In this document: positions 36,456 through 45,852 of the stretch, in pieces
Numbering within the stretch: position 1 is the first letter of the stretch
Layout: each line of letters starts with the position of its first letter
DNA from: Acinetobacter marinus
Lineage (GTDB): Bacteria; Pseudomonadota; Gammaproteobacteria; Pseudomonadales; Moraxellaceae
Assembly (NCBI RefSeq): GCF_900096915.1
Contig: NZ_FMYK01000002.1
Coordinates: 470,540-534,539, forward strand
Length of the DNA: 64,000 nt
Direction: 5' to 3'
The notes under the pieces: model-generated
The model's input: the letters and a program-made list of their open reading frames with translations, nothing else
Databases searched by the model: none
What the model was told of the DNA's origin: nothing
Program-made: the position numbers and the translations under genes

Positions 36456-39299
36456 CTAAAGATATTCTTGCGCCGCAATGCGTACATGCGACATTGCTTC
36501 GAGTAGGGCATTGTACCGCTGTAAGACCTGTTCGATAAAATCATCATCTGCAGGGCGCTGTTCTTTGCGTAAGATCGACACGAACTGCTCAAATTCACCA
36601 GTCAGCTGTTGTAATTGTGGTGTGCCGACATAGCGCGTCGCCCCATAGATACGATGCAGATTTTGTTCAAGCTGTGGGAAGTCCTCCAGCTCGATCAGTT
36701 GCTCCATATCACTTTGCTCATCATCAAAGCTATCGATCAACATACGCAACAAATCTTGGGCAAGATCGGCTTTGTTGGCTGCCAATTGTAGACTGAGATT
36801 CCAGTCCAAAATCACATCGTTTGTATGATCGCTTGCGATATGGTTGTAATGCGTCGACTGAATACTCATCTCTGGGGTTGCCAAAGACGGCGCATTGACA
36901 TGACTGTCGATCGTTTGCAGTTGATCTGCTTTAGTCCATGTACTCAAGATTTGCATGAGTTGCTCGAGCTGAATCGGCTTGGTGACGTAGTCATTAAAGC
37001 CTGCTTGCATCAGGTGTTCTTTCTCATCTGACATGGCGTGTGCGGTCAGTGCAATAATCGGCAATTGATGGGTTTGCGTGGCGTGATGTTCCATACCACG
37101 GATTGCTTGAGTGGTTTCAGGCCCTGACATCACGGGCATCTGAATATCCATAAACACCAGATCAAACAGCGGTTGATTTTTATCGAGACGTTCTTGGATG
37201 CGATTCAGTGCATTTTGTCCATTGAGTGCAGTGGTGACTTCGACATTTAGCTCATTGAGCAAGGCTTCTAAAACCACCAAATTCGGCAAATGATCGTCGA
37301 CCGCAAGCACATGTAAACCTTGACCATTGAACACTGGGGCGCTAGTGGTTTGTGTTTGATTAAAGAACAACTTCAGTAAATTTTGACGACTTAGAGGTTG
37401 ATTGAGTGCAAGGGCTTGATGCGTCTGCAAGATTTGTGGATCGAGCAACATTTGATAGCCATAAATCGCCAGATTGCCTTGATAACGGGTGCGAATTTCT
37501 TGTAATAATGCATCTAAATCACTGGAGTGATCGACAATCACCCATGCTTTTTCGCCCAAGCCATTAAACTGTTTTAAACGACTGAATAAGTCCAAAATCG
37601 AGCTACATTCATGATGCGCTGCATCGTAGTCTTCCAAATACTGTTTGAAAATATTTGCCGTGGCAGGATGCGCAATATAACTCAGCACATTAAACTGCGA
37701 CATCACGCTTTCAAGCTGTGGCTGTTCATCAGGTAGTTCAAATTGCACATTAAACCAAAAGGTGGCGCCTTTTTCTGTCGGGTTGCGCTCTTGATTGTCT
37801 TCAAAACCAATCTGACCGTGCATCAGTTGCACCAATTGTTTTGAGATGGCAAGCCCAAGCCCCGTCCCACCAAACTGGCGAGTAACTGAGGTGTCCCCTT
37901 GGCTAAATGAGGCAAATAATTTCTTACGATCGGTACCACTTAGACCAATACCGCTGTCTTGAACGGTGCAGTGCATGGTGATGCGATTGGCGTCCTGATG
38001 CTCCAGCCGAGTGCGCACAATAATATCGCCTTCAGGGGTGAATTTAATCGCATTCGACACCAGATTGGTCAGCACTTGTTTAAAACGTAAAATATCACCG
38101 CAGACTTGGAAGGGCAGATCATGATCATAATAAATCGCCATGTCGATTTGCTTTTCAGAAGCCAGCGGAGAAAGCATATCCATCACATCAAAAATGGCTT
38201 CTTCTAAATTAAAATTTGCGACTTCCAGTTCGAGTTTGCCCGCATCAATTTTTGAAAAATCAAGGACATCGTTGATGAGCGCCAAAAGATGCGCTGATGA
38301 TTTGCGAATGGTTTGTACATAGAGCTGATTTTCATCATTGAGCTGTCCACGGCGCAGCATCAGATGAATAAAACCATCGATACTGTTCAGCGGTGTGCGT
38401 AGTTCATGACTGATATTAGCAAGGAATACCGATTTGGATTGGTTGGCGGAAATCGCTTGGTCACGGGCCTTTTTATAAGTGATGTTTTGTACTTCTAAGG
38501 TGTCAAGCGTCTTGCGCAAATCATCTTCGGTTTGTTCGGTATGCTCTTTCAGCTCTAAAAAACTAAAGTTCAAACGGCGTAGCAAAGTCGCAATGTCTTT
38601 TTGCAGTAGTGCCAATTCACCCGTCGAGTTGGTCTGAAAACTTTTGCCGAGGCTGTCGGCATTCATGCGTTGCAACTGCAAGCGAATCTCGTACATCGGT
38701 GCGATCCAGCGCCGTGCGTAGAAGTTTAAGCACAATAAAAGCAATAATAAGGTGAATAATCCAGTTGCCACCAACACCAACCAAACCCGATACTTCGCCA
38801 AAGTGAGCGGTTGATTATCCATTTCGATCATCAGCCATACAGGACCTTGTGCGCTGTAACCGATACGCATGCCATAGATGTGATTATCATCGAACTGGAT
38901 TGGCCCAAAAAAATCGCTATCTACAGGAAATGCTGGCCACGCCCGATGATTGCGATGTCCAACGCTGATTTGCGCCATACCATGTACATTCACCAAGGCT
39001 GCTCGGATCACATCAGGTTCATTCAGCATATATTGCAAAATATGCTGTGCTTCGGCATGTTTGGCGATGCTGGTATGGTCGAGTTTAAGTAGGATCGATG
39101 CGGTTTTTTGATAACGAGTGAGCACGGCAGACGCAGCGGTGATTTGTTGAGACTGCATGGAGCGAGAAGTTTCTTGCAAGACGATATAAGCGCCCGCCAA
39201 AGCGAGGATCATAATCGGTAAAAAGATCAGTGCAATTAATTGCCCGTAGGCATTGCTGATCTTAAATCGGTGCCAAAAACTTTCGGATCGTTGCTGCAT
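36456..39299 (-). CDS. gacS: Hybrid sensor histidine kinase of the GacS/BarA type
   Basis: 947 residues. Order of parts: membrane helix (about 18-40), periplasmic sensor (about 41-175), second helix (about 178-198), HAMP (about 200-255), and HisKA with phospho-acceptor His in FLANISHELRTPLNS (about 293-305). Then come HATPase (NLVSNAIKFTPEGD; GLGLAISKQLVQLM), a degenerate receiver-like stretch (about 530-660), a receiver with VDDH and DLVFMDIQMPVMSG (Asp about 735), and a C-terminal HPt (His in NLHRIYGATRYVG). Same build as GacS/BarA, which phosphorylate GacA/UvrY. Orphan gene: the response regulator is not in the window. Confidence 0.92.
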   Translation of the reverse strand: MQQRSESFWHRFKISNAYGQLIALIFLPIMILALAGAYIVLQETSRSMQSQQITAASAVLTRYQKTASILLKLDHTSIAKHAEAQHILQYMLNEPDVIRAALVNVHGMAQISVGHRNHRAWPAFPVDSDFFGPIQFDDNHIYGMRIGYSAQGPVWLMIEMDNQPLTLAKYRVWLVLVATGLFTLLLLLLCLNFYARRWIAPMYEIRLQLQRMNADSLGKSFQTNSTGELALLQKDIATLLRRLNFSFLELKEHTEQTEDDLRKTLDTLEVQNITYKKARDQAISANQSKSVFLANISHELRTPLNSIDGFIHLMLRRGQLNDENQLYVQTIRKSSAHLLALINDVLDFSKIDAGKLELEVANFNLEEAIFDVMDMLSPLASEKQIDMAIYYDHDLPFQVCGDILRFKQVLTNLVSNAIKFTPEGDIIVRTRLEHQDANRITMHCTVQDSGIGLSGTDRKKLFASFSQGDTSVTRQFGGTGLGLAISKQLVQLMHGQIGFEDNQERNPTEKGATFWFNVQFELPDEQPQLESVMSQFNVLSYIAHPATANIFKQYLEDYDAAHHECSSILDLFSRLKQFNGLGEKAWVIVDHSSDLDALLQEIRTRYQGNLAIYGYQMLLDPQILQTHQALALNQPLSRQNLLKLFFNQTQTTSAPVFNGQGLHVLAVDDHLPNLVVLEALLNELNVEVTTALNGQNALNRIQERLDKNQPLFDLVFMDIQMPVMSGPETTQAIRGMEHHATQTHQLPIIALTAHAMSDEKEHLMQAGFNDYVTKPIQLEQLMQILSTWTKADQLQTIDSHVNAPSLATPEMSIQSTHYNHIASDHTNDVILDWNLSLQLAANKADLAQDLLRMLIDSFDDEQSDMEQLIELEDFPQLEQNLHRIYGATRYVGTPQLQQLTGEFEQFVSILRKEQRPADDDFIEQVLQRYNALLEAMSHVRIAAQEYL

Positions 39300-39472
39300 T
39301 GCAAATTGTCATAAACAAAGGATAATTATGCACAGATATTAGCATGCTTTCTCTGAACTGCGATTAAGTTAACACACTTGCAATGTATCGCTGATGTCTA
39401 ACCGCTAGAGCATAGAGCGACTGGGGCATAGCCACTTTGTCATAATACTTTGGCTTAGCCTAAATGCAGCGT

Positions 39473-40561
39473 TTAGATTTTGCGCAAACGATAATATGCC
39501 AAACCTAAAAATATCATCGTCATGACCGCTAAAAACCACACATGCTCAGCCACCTGAGACAACGTTGCGCCCATTTGATTGAGTTTGACGAAGAGCATAA
39601 CACCATGTGTAGAGGGCAGTGCGGTGGCGATAGATGAAATCCACATCGGCATGGAGGAGTGAGGCCAAGCGATTCCAGACAAAATAAACAAAGGCACAGA
39701 ACTTACCACAATGACATGCCCCGCACGTTCAGCGATATCGAGAAAAGTGGATAAAAACATGCCCATTGCAGCCACACACGCCACAAAGATCGGCACAGCG
39801 ATCAGCATTGCAAAAAAATTCCCGCCACGCGGATAGTCATACAGCCAAAAAGTAAAGCCAAATAGGTAATAACAGCCCAAGCTCCCAATGGTGAGCGCCA
39901 CAGCAAAAATCGCCCAAAACTCACTCGGCTCGGGTCGCCAATTCGACTCTCGATAGCCTGCGATGAGCATACATAAACCCAAAAAAATGGTCTGATGAAT
40001 GATGACAGGTGCCACCGCAGGAAAAATATAACTGCCATAACCCGATAAGGTGTTGAATAAGGGAATCTGATGAATCGGAATACTCGGCTCAAAGGCGCTG
40101 ATATTGGCATATTTATCGGCATATTCAGCCAGCGTCGATTCCACCGATTCTGCAATTGCCACACCGATTTGCTTGGTTTTGAGGAAATATGCAGCGCTCA
40201 GATAAATACCAATGCCACCATTTTCACCATGTCGAATACTTTTGGTGAGATGATTCGGCAACAGCAAAATGCCATCGGCCTTTTGTTCCTGAACCAGTTG
40301 CTGTGCTTCTAAAAAATTTGCAGTGACGGCACGGATTTCGACATTGGGACTTTTTTGAATTTGCGTGATGATTTGATTGCTGAGCTGGCTTTGTTCTTCA
40401 TCGACGATCACCAATGGTAAAGATTCGGCATGTTGTCCTTTATATGCAGTTGGATAGAAAAAGCTGTAAAAAATCACCGATAAAATCATGGTGGTCAGCA
40501 CCGATTGATTTTTGGCAATATTTTTAAAAGTTTGCAGATAATAATAAAAAAAAGATTTCAT
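39473..40561 (-). CDS. ABC-2 type transporter permease
   Basis: 362 residues: one N-terminal membrane helix, a periplasmic domain (about 45-175) and about five C-terminal helices, the YhhJ/YbhR-like ABC-2 layout. Includes the VDEEQSQLSNQIITQI segment typical of the family. Its ATG overlaps the stop of the second permease gene (ATGA, 40558-40561). Last gene of an operon encoding TolC-like, HlyD-like and two permease proteins but no ATP-binding protein. Substrate is unknown. Confidence 0.87.
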   Translation of the reverse strand: MKSFFYYYLQTFKNIAKNQSVLTTMILSVIFYSFFYPTAYKGQHAESLPLVIVDEEQSQLSNQIITQIQKSPNVEIRAVTANFLEAQQLVQEQKADGILLLPNHLTKSIRHGENGGIGIYLSAAYFLKTKQIGVAIAESVESTLAEYADKYANISAFEPSIPIHQIPLFNTLSGYGSYIFPAVAPVIIHQTIFLGLCMLIAGYRESNWRPEPSEFWAIFAVALTIGSLGCYYLFGFTFWLYDYPRGGNFFAMLIAVPIFVACVAAMGMFLSTFLDIAERAGHVIVVSSVPLFILSGIAWPHSSMPMWISSIATALPSTHGVMLFVKLNQMGATLSQVAEHVWFLAVMTMIFLGLAYYRLRKI

Positions 40562-41709
40562 GCGCTGACCTCATTTTGGGTTTTTTTGATCAGCAACAGG
40601 GCAAAAATAAAGAATACTGAAAAATGGAGCACTAACAATCCAAAGGGTTGTAGTGAGGTGGCAATCGGACTACCAACCACCCATTGTTCCGTTTGTAATC
40701 TAGCATATGGTGTATAGGGGATGATGTACGACCAAAATTGAGTAAAAGTCGGCGCATTATTTAGTGGTAAAGTCACGCCTGCGAAGCTCAGCGAAGACCC
40801 ACCATATACCGCAATCAAGCCAAAAGTTTTGAGTAAATCTTTGCTGCCTAAAACTAAGCAGACGGCAAGCAGAGCATATGCGGCATAAAATAAAAATTGT
40901 CCAAGCAATAAAAACCACAATGAGCCTGCAATCGACCAGCCACGAATCTCCGTTAGCCAAAACATCCACACCCAAGTCCATAGTGAAAAAATCAGGATAT
41001 AGGGCATGGTCTTGGCAAATAAAATGGCGAAAATATTGTGTCCGCCGAGCCAACTCTTTACAGTCCGATATTTAAGTTCTTGCCCGACGCTAAACGCCAC
41101 ACAACAGCACAGCAACAGATGCATAATTGCAGGAATCAAAGACGGTTCAAGATACAATTCATAGCTTAGCGTCGGGTTAAATAAGGGCGATATTTTGACA
41201 TTTGGTGTGGGCGCTTCGACATAAGGCAAACTATTTTCTAAGTACGCATTGCCCATGTAGTCGGCGATGCCTTGCACTGTCGCAAGCGATACGGCAGTGG
41301 ACAACGTATTGCCAATACTAAAAAACGATAGATTATACGCAATGCTAATCTGTGGGTCTTGCGCTTGCACCAGATTGCGCTCCGCACCTTCGGGAATATG
41401 CACATATCCCCAAATTTCAGTGCGATTAATCAAATCTTCGGCTTGGTCAATCCGTTCAATACCGTGTTCGATGTGAATGGTGTGATTGAGCGCCAAATGC
41501 TTCTCAATGGTTCGACTCAGTTCAGAATGATCTTGATCGATGACGGCGATGGGTAGGTGTTCAGGCTTACCGTCTAAGAACATGGCACTAAATACTATGA
41601 TCAAAAAAGCAGGCACCAGCGTCACCAAACACAGATCCCACGGATGAGTGATCAAATAGTTTAGTTCACGCTTGAGTGCAGTCCACATTGATGTTTTACC
41701 TATCGCCAT
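40558..41709 (-). CDS. ABC-2 type transporter permease
   Basis: 383 residues with the same layout as the downstream permease: one helix near 25-45, a periplasmic part with VIDQDHSELSRTIEKHL, and a C-terminal helix cluster. The two permeases would form a heterodimer. 31 nt after the HlyD gene. No nucleotide-binding domain is fused to it; no Walker motif is present in the protein. Confidence 0.87.
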   Translation of the reverse strand: MAIGKTSMWTALKRELNYLITHPWDLCLVTLVPAFLIIVFSAMFLDGKPEHLPIAVIDQDHSELSRTIEKHLALNHTIHIEHGIERIDQAEDLINRTEIWGYVHIPEGAERNLVQAQDPQISIAYNLSFFSIGNTLSTAVSLATVQGIADYMGNAYLENSLPYVEAPTPNVKISPLFNPTLSYELYLEPSLIPAIMHLLLCCCVAFSVGQELKYRTVKSWLGGHNIFAILFAKTMPYILIFSLWTWVWMFWLTEIRGWSIAGSLWFLLLGQFLFYAAYALLAVCLVLGSKDLLKTFGLIAVYGGSSLSFAGVTLPLNNAPTFTQFWSYIIPYTPYARLQTEQWVVGSPIATSLQPFGLLVLHFSVFFIFALLLIKKTQNEVSA

Positions 41710-41740
41710 GCGCTATCGAATTTTTGGAAAATTCAAGGCT

Positions 41741-42919
41741 TTATTGTCCTTCAACTTCAAAGATCACGCTCATGCCGACTTTGAGATCAGGGATTTTTTG
41801 TTCAGGTTCAAGATGCAATTTAAAACTACGAATATCATATCCACCCGTCTGACGTGTGGTTTTAATGGTGGCAAAATCACCTTCTGCATCAATGGTTTTG
41901 ATCAAAAAAGTCGTTTTTTGATCTAGCGCAGGGATATAGCCTTCAAGGCTTTTCTTTTTATAAACATTGGCATATTGATCTTCACGCACATTCAGACTCA
42001 CCCAATAATCATCCGTCAGCAGGCTAATAATCGGCACGCCCATCACCACCAATTCACTGGTTTCACCATAAATCTCTGACACGGTGGCATCTTGTGGTGC
42101 ATGCAGTAAGGTTTCTGCTTCCATAGCATTGGCTTCACTCACCGCAGCACGAGCAATTTCTACTTGTGCATCGGCAGAGGATTTTTGCTGTGTGGTACTG
42201 CCACGTTCGGCACGGGCATATTGTTGGTACGATGCTTCCGCTAGTTCGTTGGCAGAAATTTTGGCAGCGTGCATTTGGTCACGACGTTGACGAGAGATCA
42301 CGCCTTGTTGATATAAAGTTTGTCCACGTTGATAGGTGGTTTCTGCCAGTGCTGCTTGTGCTTTGACACTTTGCCAGTTGGCGTAGAGCGTATCAATATT
42401 TTCTTGTTGCGAGCCACGTTCTGCGGTGGATTGTAGTGCGAGCGCGGATTGAAGTGAGGCGAGGGCTTGTTGCTTTTTCGCTTCGACTTCAGGACTACTG
42501 AGTTTGATCAGTGCCTGACCTTGTTTCACCTGTTCACCTTCATGCACAAAGAGTTGTTCAATACGACTCGGCACTTTGCTACTGACATGAATGGTATCGG
42601 CTTCAACACGTCCTTGAATGCTAATGGTTTTTGGCTGATAGCTTTTCCATAGTCCAAAAATAATCAAGCCCAGTAAGATCAATACCACCAATACAGCAAT
42701 GGCTTTTTTCAGTTTTGATTTTTTCTGCGCATTTGAGCTGTTGTCATTCAAATTGCTTTCAGAAAAATTACTCTCAGACTGGTTTTGCGGTGCGTTATTT
42801 TCTACGCCATTATTGGATACATCGTTGTTTGATGAATCTTTGCTTGTTGAATTACTGTTTGATGAATTATTGCCTGAAGCATTGTTGCCTGATACATCAT
42901 TGTTGTGTTGATCGTTCAT
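41741..42919 (-). CDS. HlyD-family membrane fusion protein with Asn/Ser-rich N-terminal tail
   Basis: 392 residues. The first ~65 are a low-complexity cytoplasmic tail of Asn, Ser, Asp and Glu, then KKSKLKKAI positive charges and a membrane helix (about 72-92). The rest is a standard adaptor: lipoyl half SIQGRVEADTIHVSSKVPSRIEQLFV, coiled-coil hairpin (about 150-250), second lipoyl half LLHAPQDATVSEIYGETSEL and beta-barrel. It links inner-membrane permeases to the TolC-like protein. Its start overlaps the TolC gene stop by 4 nt. Confidence 0.88.
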   Translation of the reverse strand: MNDQHNNDVSGNNASGNNSSNSNSTSKDSSNNDVSNNGVENNAPQNQSESNFSESNLNDNSSNAQKKSKLKKAIAVLVVLILLGLIIFGLWKSYQPKTISIQGRVEADTIHVSSKVPSRIEQLFVHEGEQVKQGQALIKLSSPEVEAKKQQALASLQSALALQSTAERGSQQENIDTLYANWQSVKAQAALAETTYQRGQTLYQQGVISRQRRDQMHAAKISANELAEASYQQYARAERGSTTQQKSSADAQVEIARAAVSEANAMEAETLLHAPQDATVSEIYGETSELVVMGVPIISLLTDDYWVSLNVREDQYANVYKKKSLEGYIPALDQKTTFLIKTIDAEGDFATIKTTRQTGGYDIRSFKLHLEPEQKIPDLKVGMSVIFEVEGQ

Positions 42920-44460
42920 GGTGTACCTCCTGCAACTGTGGTGACAATTTTATCGCTATCAGGTGCATGGATAAAATTTTGAAATTGATCGAGTGAGCCG
43001 TGACTTTGTAACAATGTCGCCAAGGACATGACATATTTATAAGCATTGGTGGCAATCTCGGCATGCAATGCATTGATATTATTTTCAGCGTCGATCACAT
43101 CGGTCGCTGTGCCCATATCCTCACGAAAAGACAGGGTTTGAATGCGCAAGTTTTCTTCGGCAGCCCGCATATTATCTTTTAATAATTGATGACTACGCTG
43201 AGCGCCGAGCATGGATTGATAGCTACTATAAATCACATTGGCAAGTTCAACTTTACTTTGTTCGGTAAGTAGCTGTGCAGCTTGGCTTTGTAGCTGTGCA
43301 GCTTGCACTTGTTTGCGTTTATCAATGCCAGAGAACAGGTTATAGCTCGCCATCACGCCAACGATCCAATTTTCTTCATCATCTAAAGCATATTCACCAA
43401 AGCCAAATACTTTAGGCTTTTGTGCGGCTTGTTTGACTTTGACGTTTTGCTGGGCCAGTACCGTATTGTTTTGCAGTTTCTGAATCAATGGCGAATTTTC
43501 TGCATAGCTGTCCATTAATGCAGTCAGATCCAAAGACTGTTGTTCATTGACAAATAGGGGCGTACTCGGCTCGATGGTGTCGAGGCTATGCAACAGATTT
43601 TGTAGTTGATATTGGCTAGACTGTAATTGACGCTGAGCGCTTTGATACAGACGATCGGCATTGTTGCGAGCCACTTCGAATTGCATGCGTTGCCCACGGC
43701 TGATAAAGCCTTGTTGTTCGAGTTTTAAAGCATTGTCTAAATGGCGCTGCATCGCATTCAGATTGTTTTGACTGGAGGCAAATAACTGTTGTTGTAGTTG
43801 CACATCGAAATAGCGAGTAATGAGTTGATAGCGCTGTGCATTTTCATCTTGTGCTTGATCAAAGCGACTGCCTTGTGCTCGAATTTTGGCAATTTCTTTG
43901 GCGCTACTGGTTAAGCCACCCGTATAGATCGGCATACTGACCGAGACCGTTGGGCGAAATACTTCATCTTCGAGTTCGAGATGGGCGTAGTTTGGAAATT
44001 GGCTGACCCCATCATGGATAATATTGTTAATCCCAGACTGTACGCCATCCAATGCGCTACTCGGCACACCTGCATTTTCAAGTTCAGAGATTCGATCGCT
44101 GACCCGCTGCGAGAGCTGATCTTCAATACTTTGTTTAAACTGGTCAAGCGGGACATCAGTTTCGGCATGAAATGCATAAGCACGTGCGTTTAAATCGACT
44201 CGAGGTAAACCTAAATGTTTGACAGCTTGTGCCTCGAGCTCAGCAGCTTGCTGTAAAGCACGTTGCGATTGCATGCTGTACGATTCGTTAAAAACACGTT
44301 GTTCGGCTTGTTCAAAACTATAGCTTTGCGCAAATGCCATGGAGCTGGCAAGCGCTGTCATACCGAGCAACAGGCGTGAGGTATTTTTATTAAGAAAATT
44401 GTCAAATAAAAAAGAGCTGTAAGCTATGGTTTTAGAATCGTTTTTTTGGCGCATTGTCAC
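42916..44460 (-). CDS. TolC-family outer-membrane efflux protein
   Basis: 514 residues. An N-terminal signal lies about residues 25-45 (SRLLLGMTALASSMAFA); the longer cytoplasmic-looking lead may mean an inner Met is the true start. The mature part is built of two similar halves rich in Gln/Ala coiled-coil helices (e.g. SYSMQSQRALQQAAELEAQA; QTLSFREDMGTATDVIDAEN), as in TolC trimers that form the outer-membrane channel and periplasmic tunnel. First gene of the four-gene exporter operon. Confidence 0.88.
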   Translation of the reverse strand: MTMRQKNDSKTIAYSSFLFDNFLNKNTSRLLLGMTALASSMAFAQSYSFEQAEQRVFNESYSMQSQRALQQAAELEAQAVKHLGLPRVDLNARAYAFHAETDVPLDQFKQSIEDQLSQRVSDRISELENAGVPSSALDGVQSGINNIIHDGVSQFPNYAHLELEDEVFRPTVSVSMPIYTGGLTSSAKEIAKIRAQGSRFDQAQDENAQRYQLITRYFDVQLQQQLFASSQNNLNAMQRHLDNALKLEQQGFISRGQRMQFEVARNNADRLYQSAQRQLQSSQYQLQNLLHSLDTIEPSTPLFVNEQQSLDLTALMDSYAENSPLIQKLQNNTVLAQQNVKVKQAAQKPKVFGFGEYALDDEENWIVGVMASYNLFSGIDKRKQVQAAQLQSQAAQLLTEQSKVELANVIYSSYQSMLGAQRSHQLLKDNMRAAEENLRIQTLSFREDMGTATDVIDAENNINALHAEIATNAYKYVMSLATLLQSHGSLDQFQNFIHAPDSDKIVTTVAGGTP

Positions 44461-44610
44461 CGCTCATCGCAAGTCAACCTGCGCATAGTATAAAGCATGC
44501 ATAATTCAGAAAAAATGATTTTCGTTACTTCCAAGTCGGTGAGCAGCTGTACACCATTGGCAATTCAAATGGGAAATCGCCCGATAAACATATCCATGGC
44601 AGTGCAAAAT

Positions 44611-44640
44611 GCAAAAAAGCCAATGATGAACATTGGCTTT
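44611..44640. terminator. Terminator after the Sel1-repeat gene
   Basis: 11-bp perfect stem AAAAGCCAATG / CATTGGCTTTT with ATGAA loop. On the minus strand it continues into six T residues, 27 nt after the Sel1 gene stop. Confidence 0.85.
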
Positions 44641-44666
44641 TGAGAAATGAGATGATGACTGTTGAA

Positions 44667-45260
44667 TTAATCCGTTTGAATCCAACGATCAGCACGTTCA
44701 CGGGCAAGGCGCATATCGTTTTGACTGAGATTCGCTGCCAATTTAACAATTTTCTTTTCAGACATATCTTTTACACGATAGTCGAGCATACCATCACGAG
44801 TAGATAGCTCGTACCATTGATAGGCACCCGCATAGTTTTTAGCACGTTCTTCAAGTACAGCGAGATTGTAGCTGGCACGGTTATCACCGAGCTTAGCCGC
44901 TTTCATCAAATATTGTTTTGCTGAGTCGATGTTTTTCTTCACGCCATTACCGCTGGCATACATCTGACCGACATTGAGCTGTGCAGCTGGAATCCCTTGA
45001 TCGGCAGCTTTTTTAAACCATGCAAAGGCTTGGTTCATGTCTTTGGCAACGCCTTGACCACGCTTATAGCGATCTGCCAAAAAAAATTGTGCAGGCGCTT
45101 GACCAGCTTGGGCATTTTGCGCCAATTGTTGGATCGGCATGGTTGCGTATTGTGCAACGGTAGATTGGCTAGACGGCTGTTGACTGATAAGTTCGGCATG
45201 AGTCGACATCGCAGCAACACTAAGGAAGCCAAAAAGGCTACTTATAGCGAGTTTTTTCAT
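44667..45260 (-). CDS. Sel1-like repeat protein, exported
   Basis: 197 residues. Signal peptide MKKLAISSLFGFLSVAAMSTHAE (cleavage after about 22), then Sel1-like repeats: AQFFLADRYKRGQGVAKDMNQ (about 56-91) and AQLNVGQMYASGNGVKKNID (about 92-127), plus a degenerate third. A short unrelated C-terminus follows. Such repeats mediate protein contacts in the periplasm. Its ATG overlaps the metW stop (45257-45260), so it is translationally coupled to the methionine genes, although no functional link is known. Confidence 0.85.
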   Translation of the reverse strand: MKKLAISSLFGFLSVAAMSTHAELISQQPSSQSTVAQYATMPIQQLAQNAQAGQAPAQFFLADRYKRGQGVAKDMNQAFAWFKKAADQGIPAAQLNVGQMYASGNGVKKNIDSAKQYLMKAAKLGDNRASYNLAVLEERAKNYAGAYQWYELSTRDGMLDYRVKDMSEKKIVKLAANLSQNDMRLARERADRWIQTD

Positions 45261-45850
45261 AGGGCACTTACTCTGTAAATGGCAATTTCCCCAAACATGT
45301 TGGGCATGTATTTCATAATCAAACTGCCTTGCTGATTATCGTTTACAGCGAGGCGATTGATAATTCGAATATTGTTTTCTGCACATAAGGCTTCAAAATC
45401 TTTGAAGGTGCACAAGTGAATATTGGGCGTATTGTACCACATGTATGGCAATGCGTCAGAAACAGGCATTTTCCCTTTTAAGGCGAGAAAAGATCGAGTT
45501 TTCCAATGGGCAAAGTTCGGAAAGGTAATAATCGCCTCCCGTCCTACACGCACCATGTCACGAAGCAATACATCAGGTGTATCTACTGCTTGCAAAGCTT
45601 GTGCCATGACCACGTAGTCAAAACTCTGGTCTGCAAACTGTTTTAAGCCTAGATTAAGGTCTTGTTGAATAATATTCAAGCCCCGACCAATGGCAACAGC
45701 GATTTTTTCTTGATCAATTTCGAGTCCATAGGCTTGTACACCGTGCTTTTTCTGCATATGGGCGAGCAATTCACCATTGCCACAGCCCAGATCGAGTACA
45801 CGAGAGTTGGGTTTGATCCATTTTTCTGCCAATTGTTGATCTAAACGCAT
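45257..45850 (-). CDS. metW: Methionine biosynthesis protein MetW
   Basis: 197-residue class I SAM-dependent methyltransferase fold with motif I RVLDLGCGNGELLAHM (about 18-33), YGLEID, and the MetW hallmark QDLNLGLKQFADQSFDYVV. MetW works with MetX; the pair is needed for homoserine acetylation in several proteobacteria, with MetW as a partner subunit. Directly follows metX with 2 nt between, in the usual metX-metW order. Confidence 0.95.
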   Translation of the reverse strand: MRLDQQLAEKWIKPNSRVLDLGCGNGELLAHMQKKHGVQAYGLEIDQEKIAVAIGRGLNIIQQDLNLGLKQFADQSFDYVVMAQALQAVDTPDVLLRDMVRVGREAIITFPNFAHWKTRSFLALKGKMPVSDALPYMWYNTPNIHLCTFKDFEALCAENNIRIINRLAVNDNQQGSLIMKYMPNMFGEIAIYRVSAL

Positions 45851-45852
45851 GC

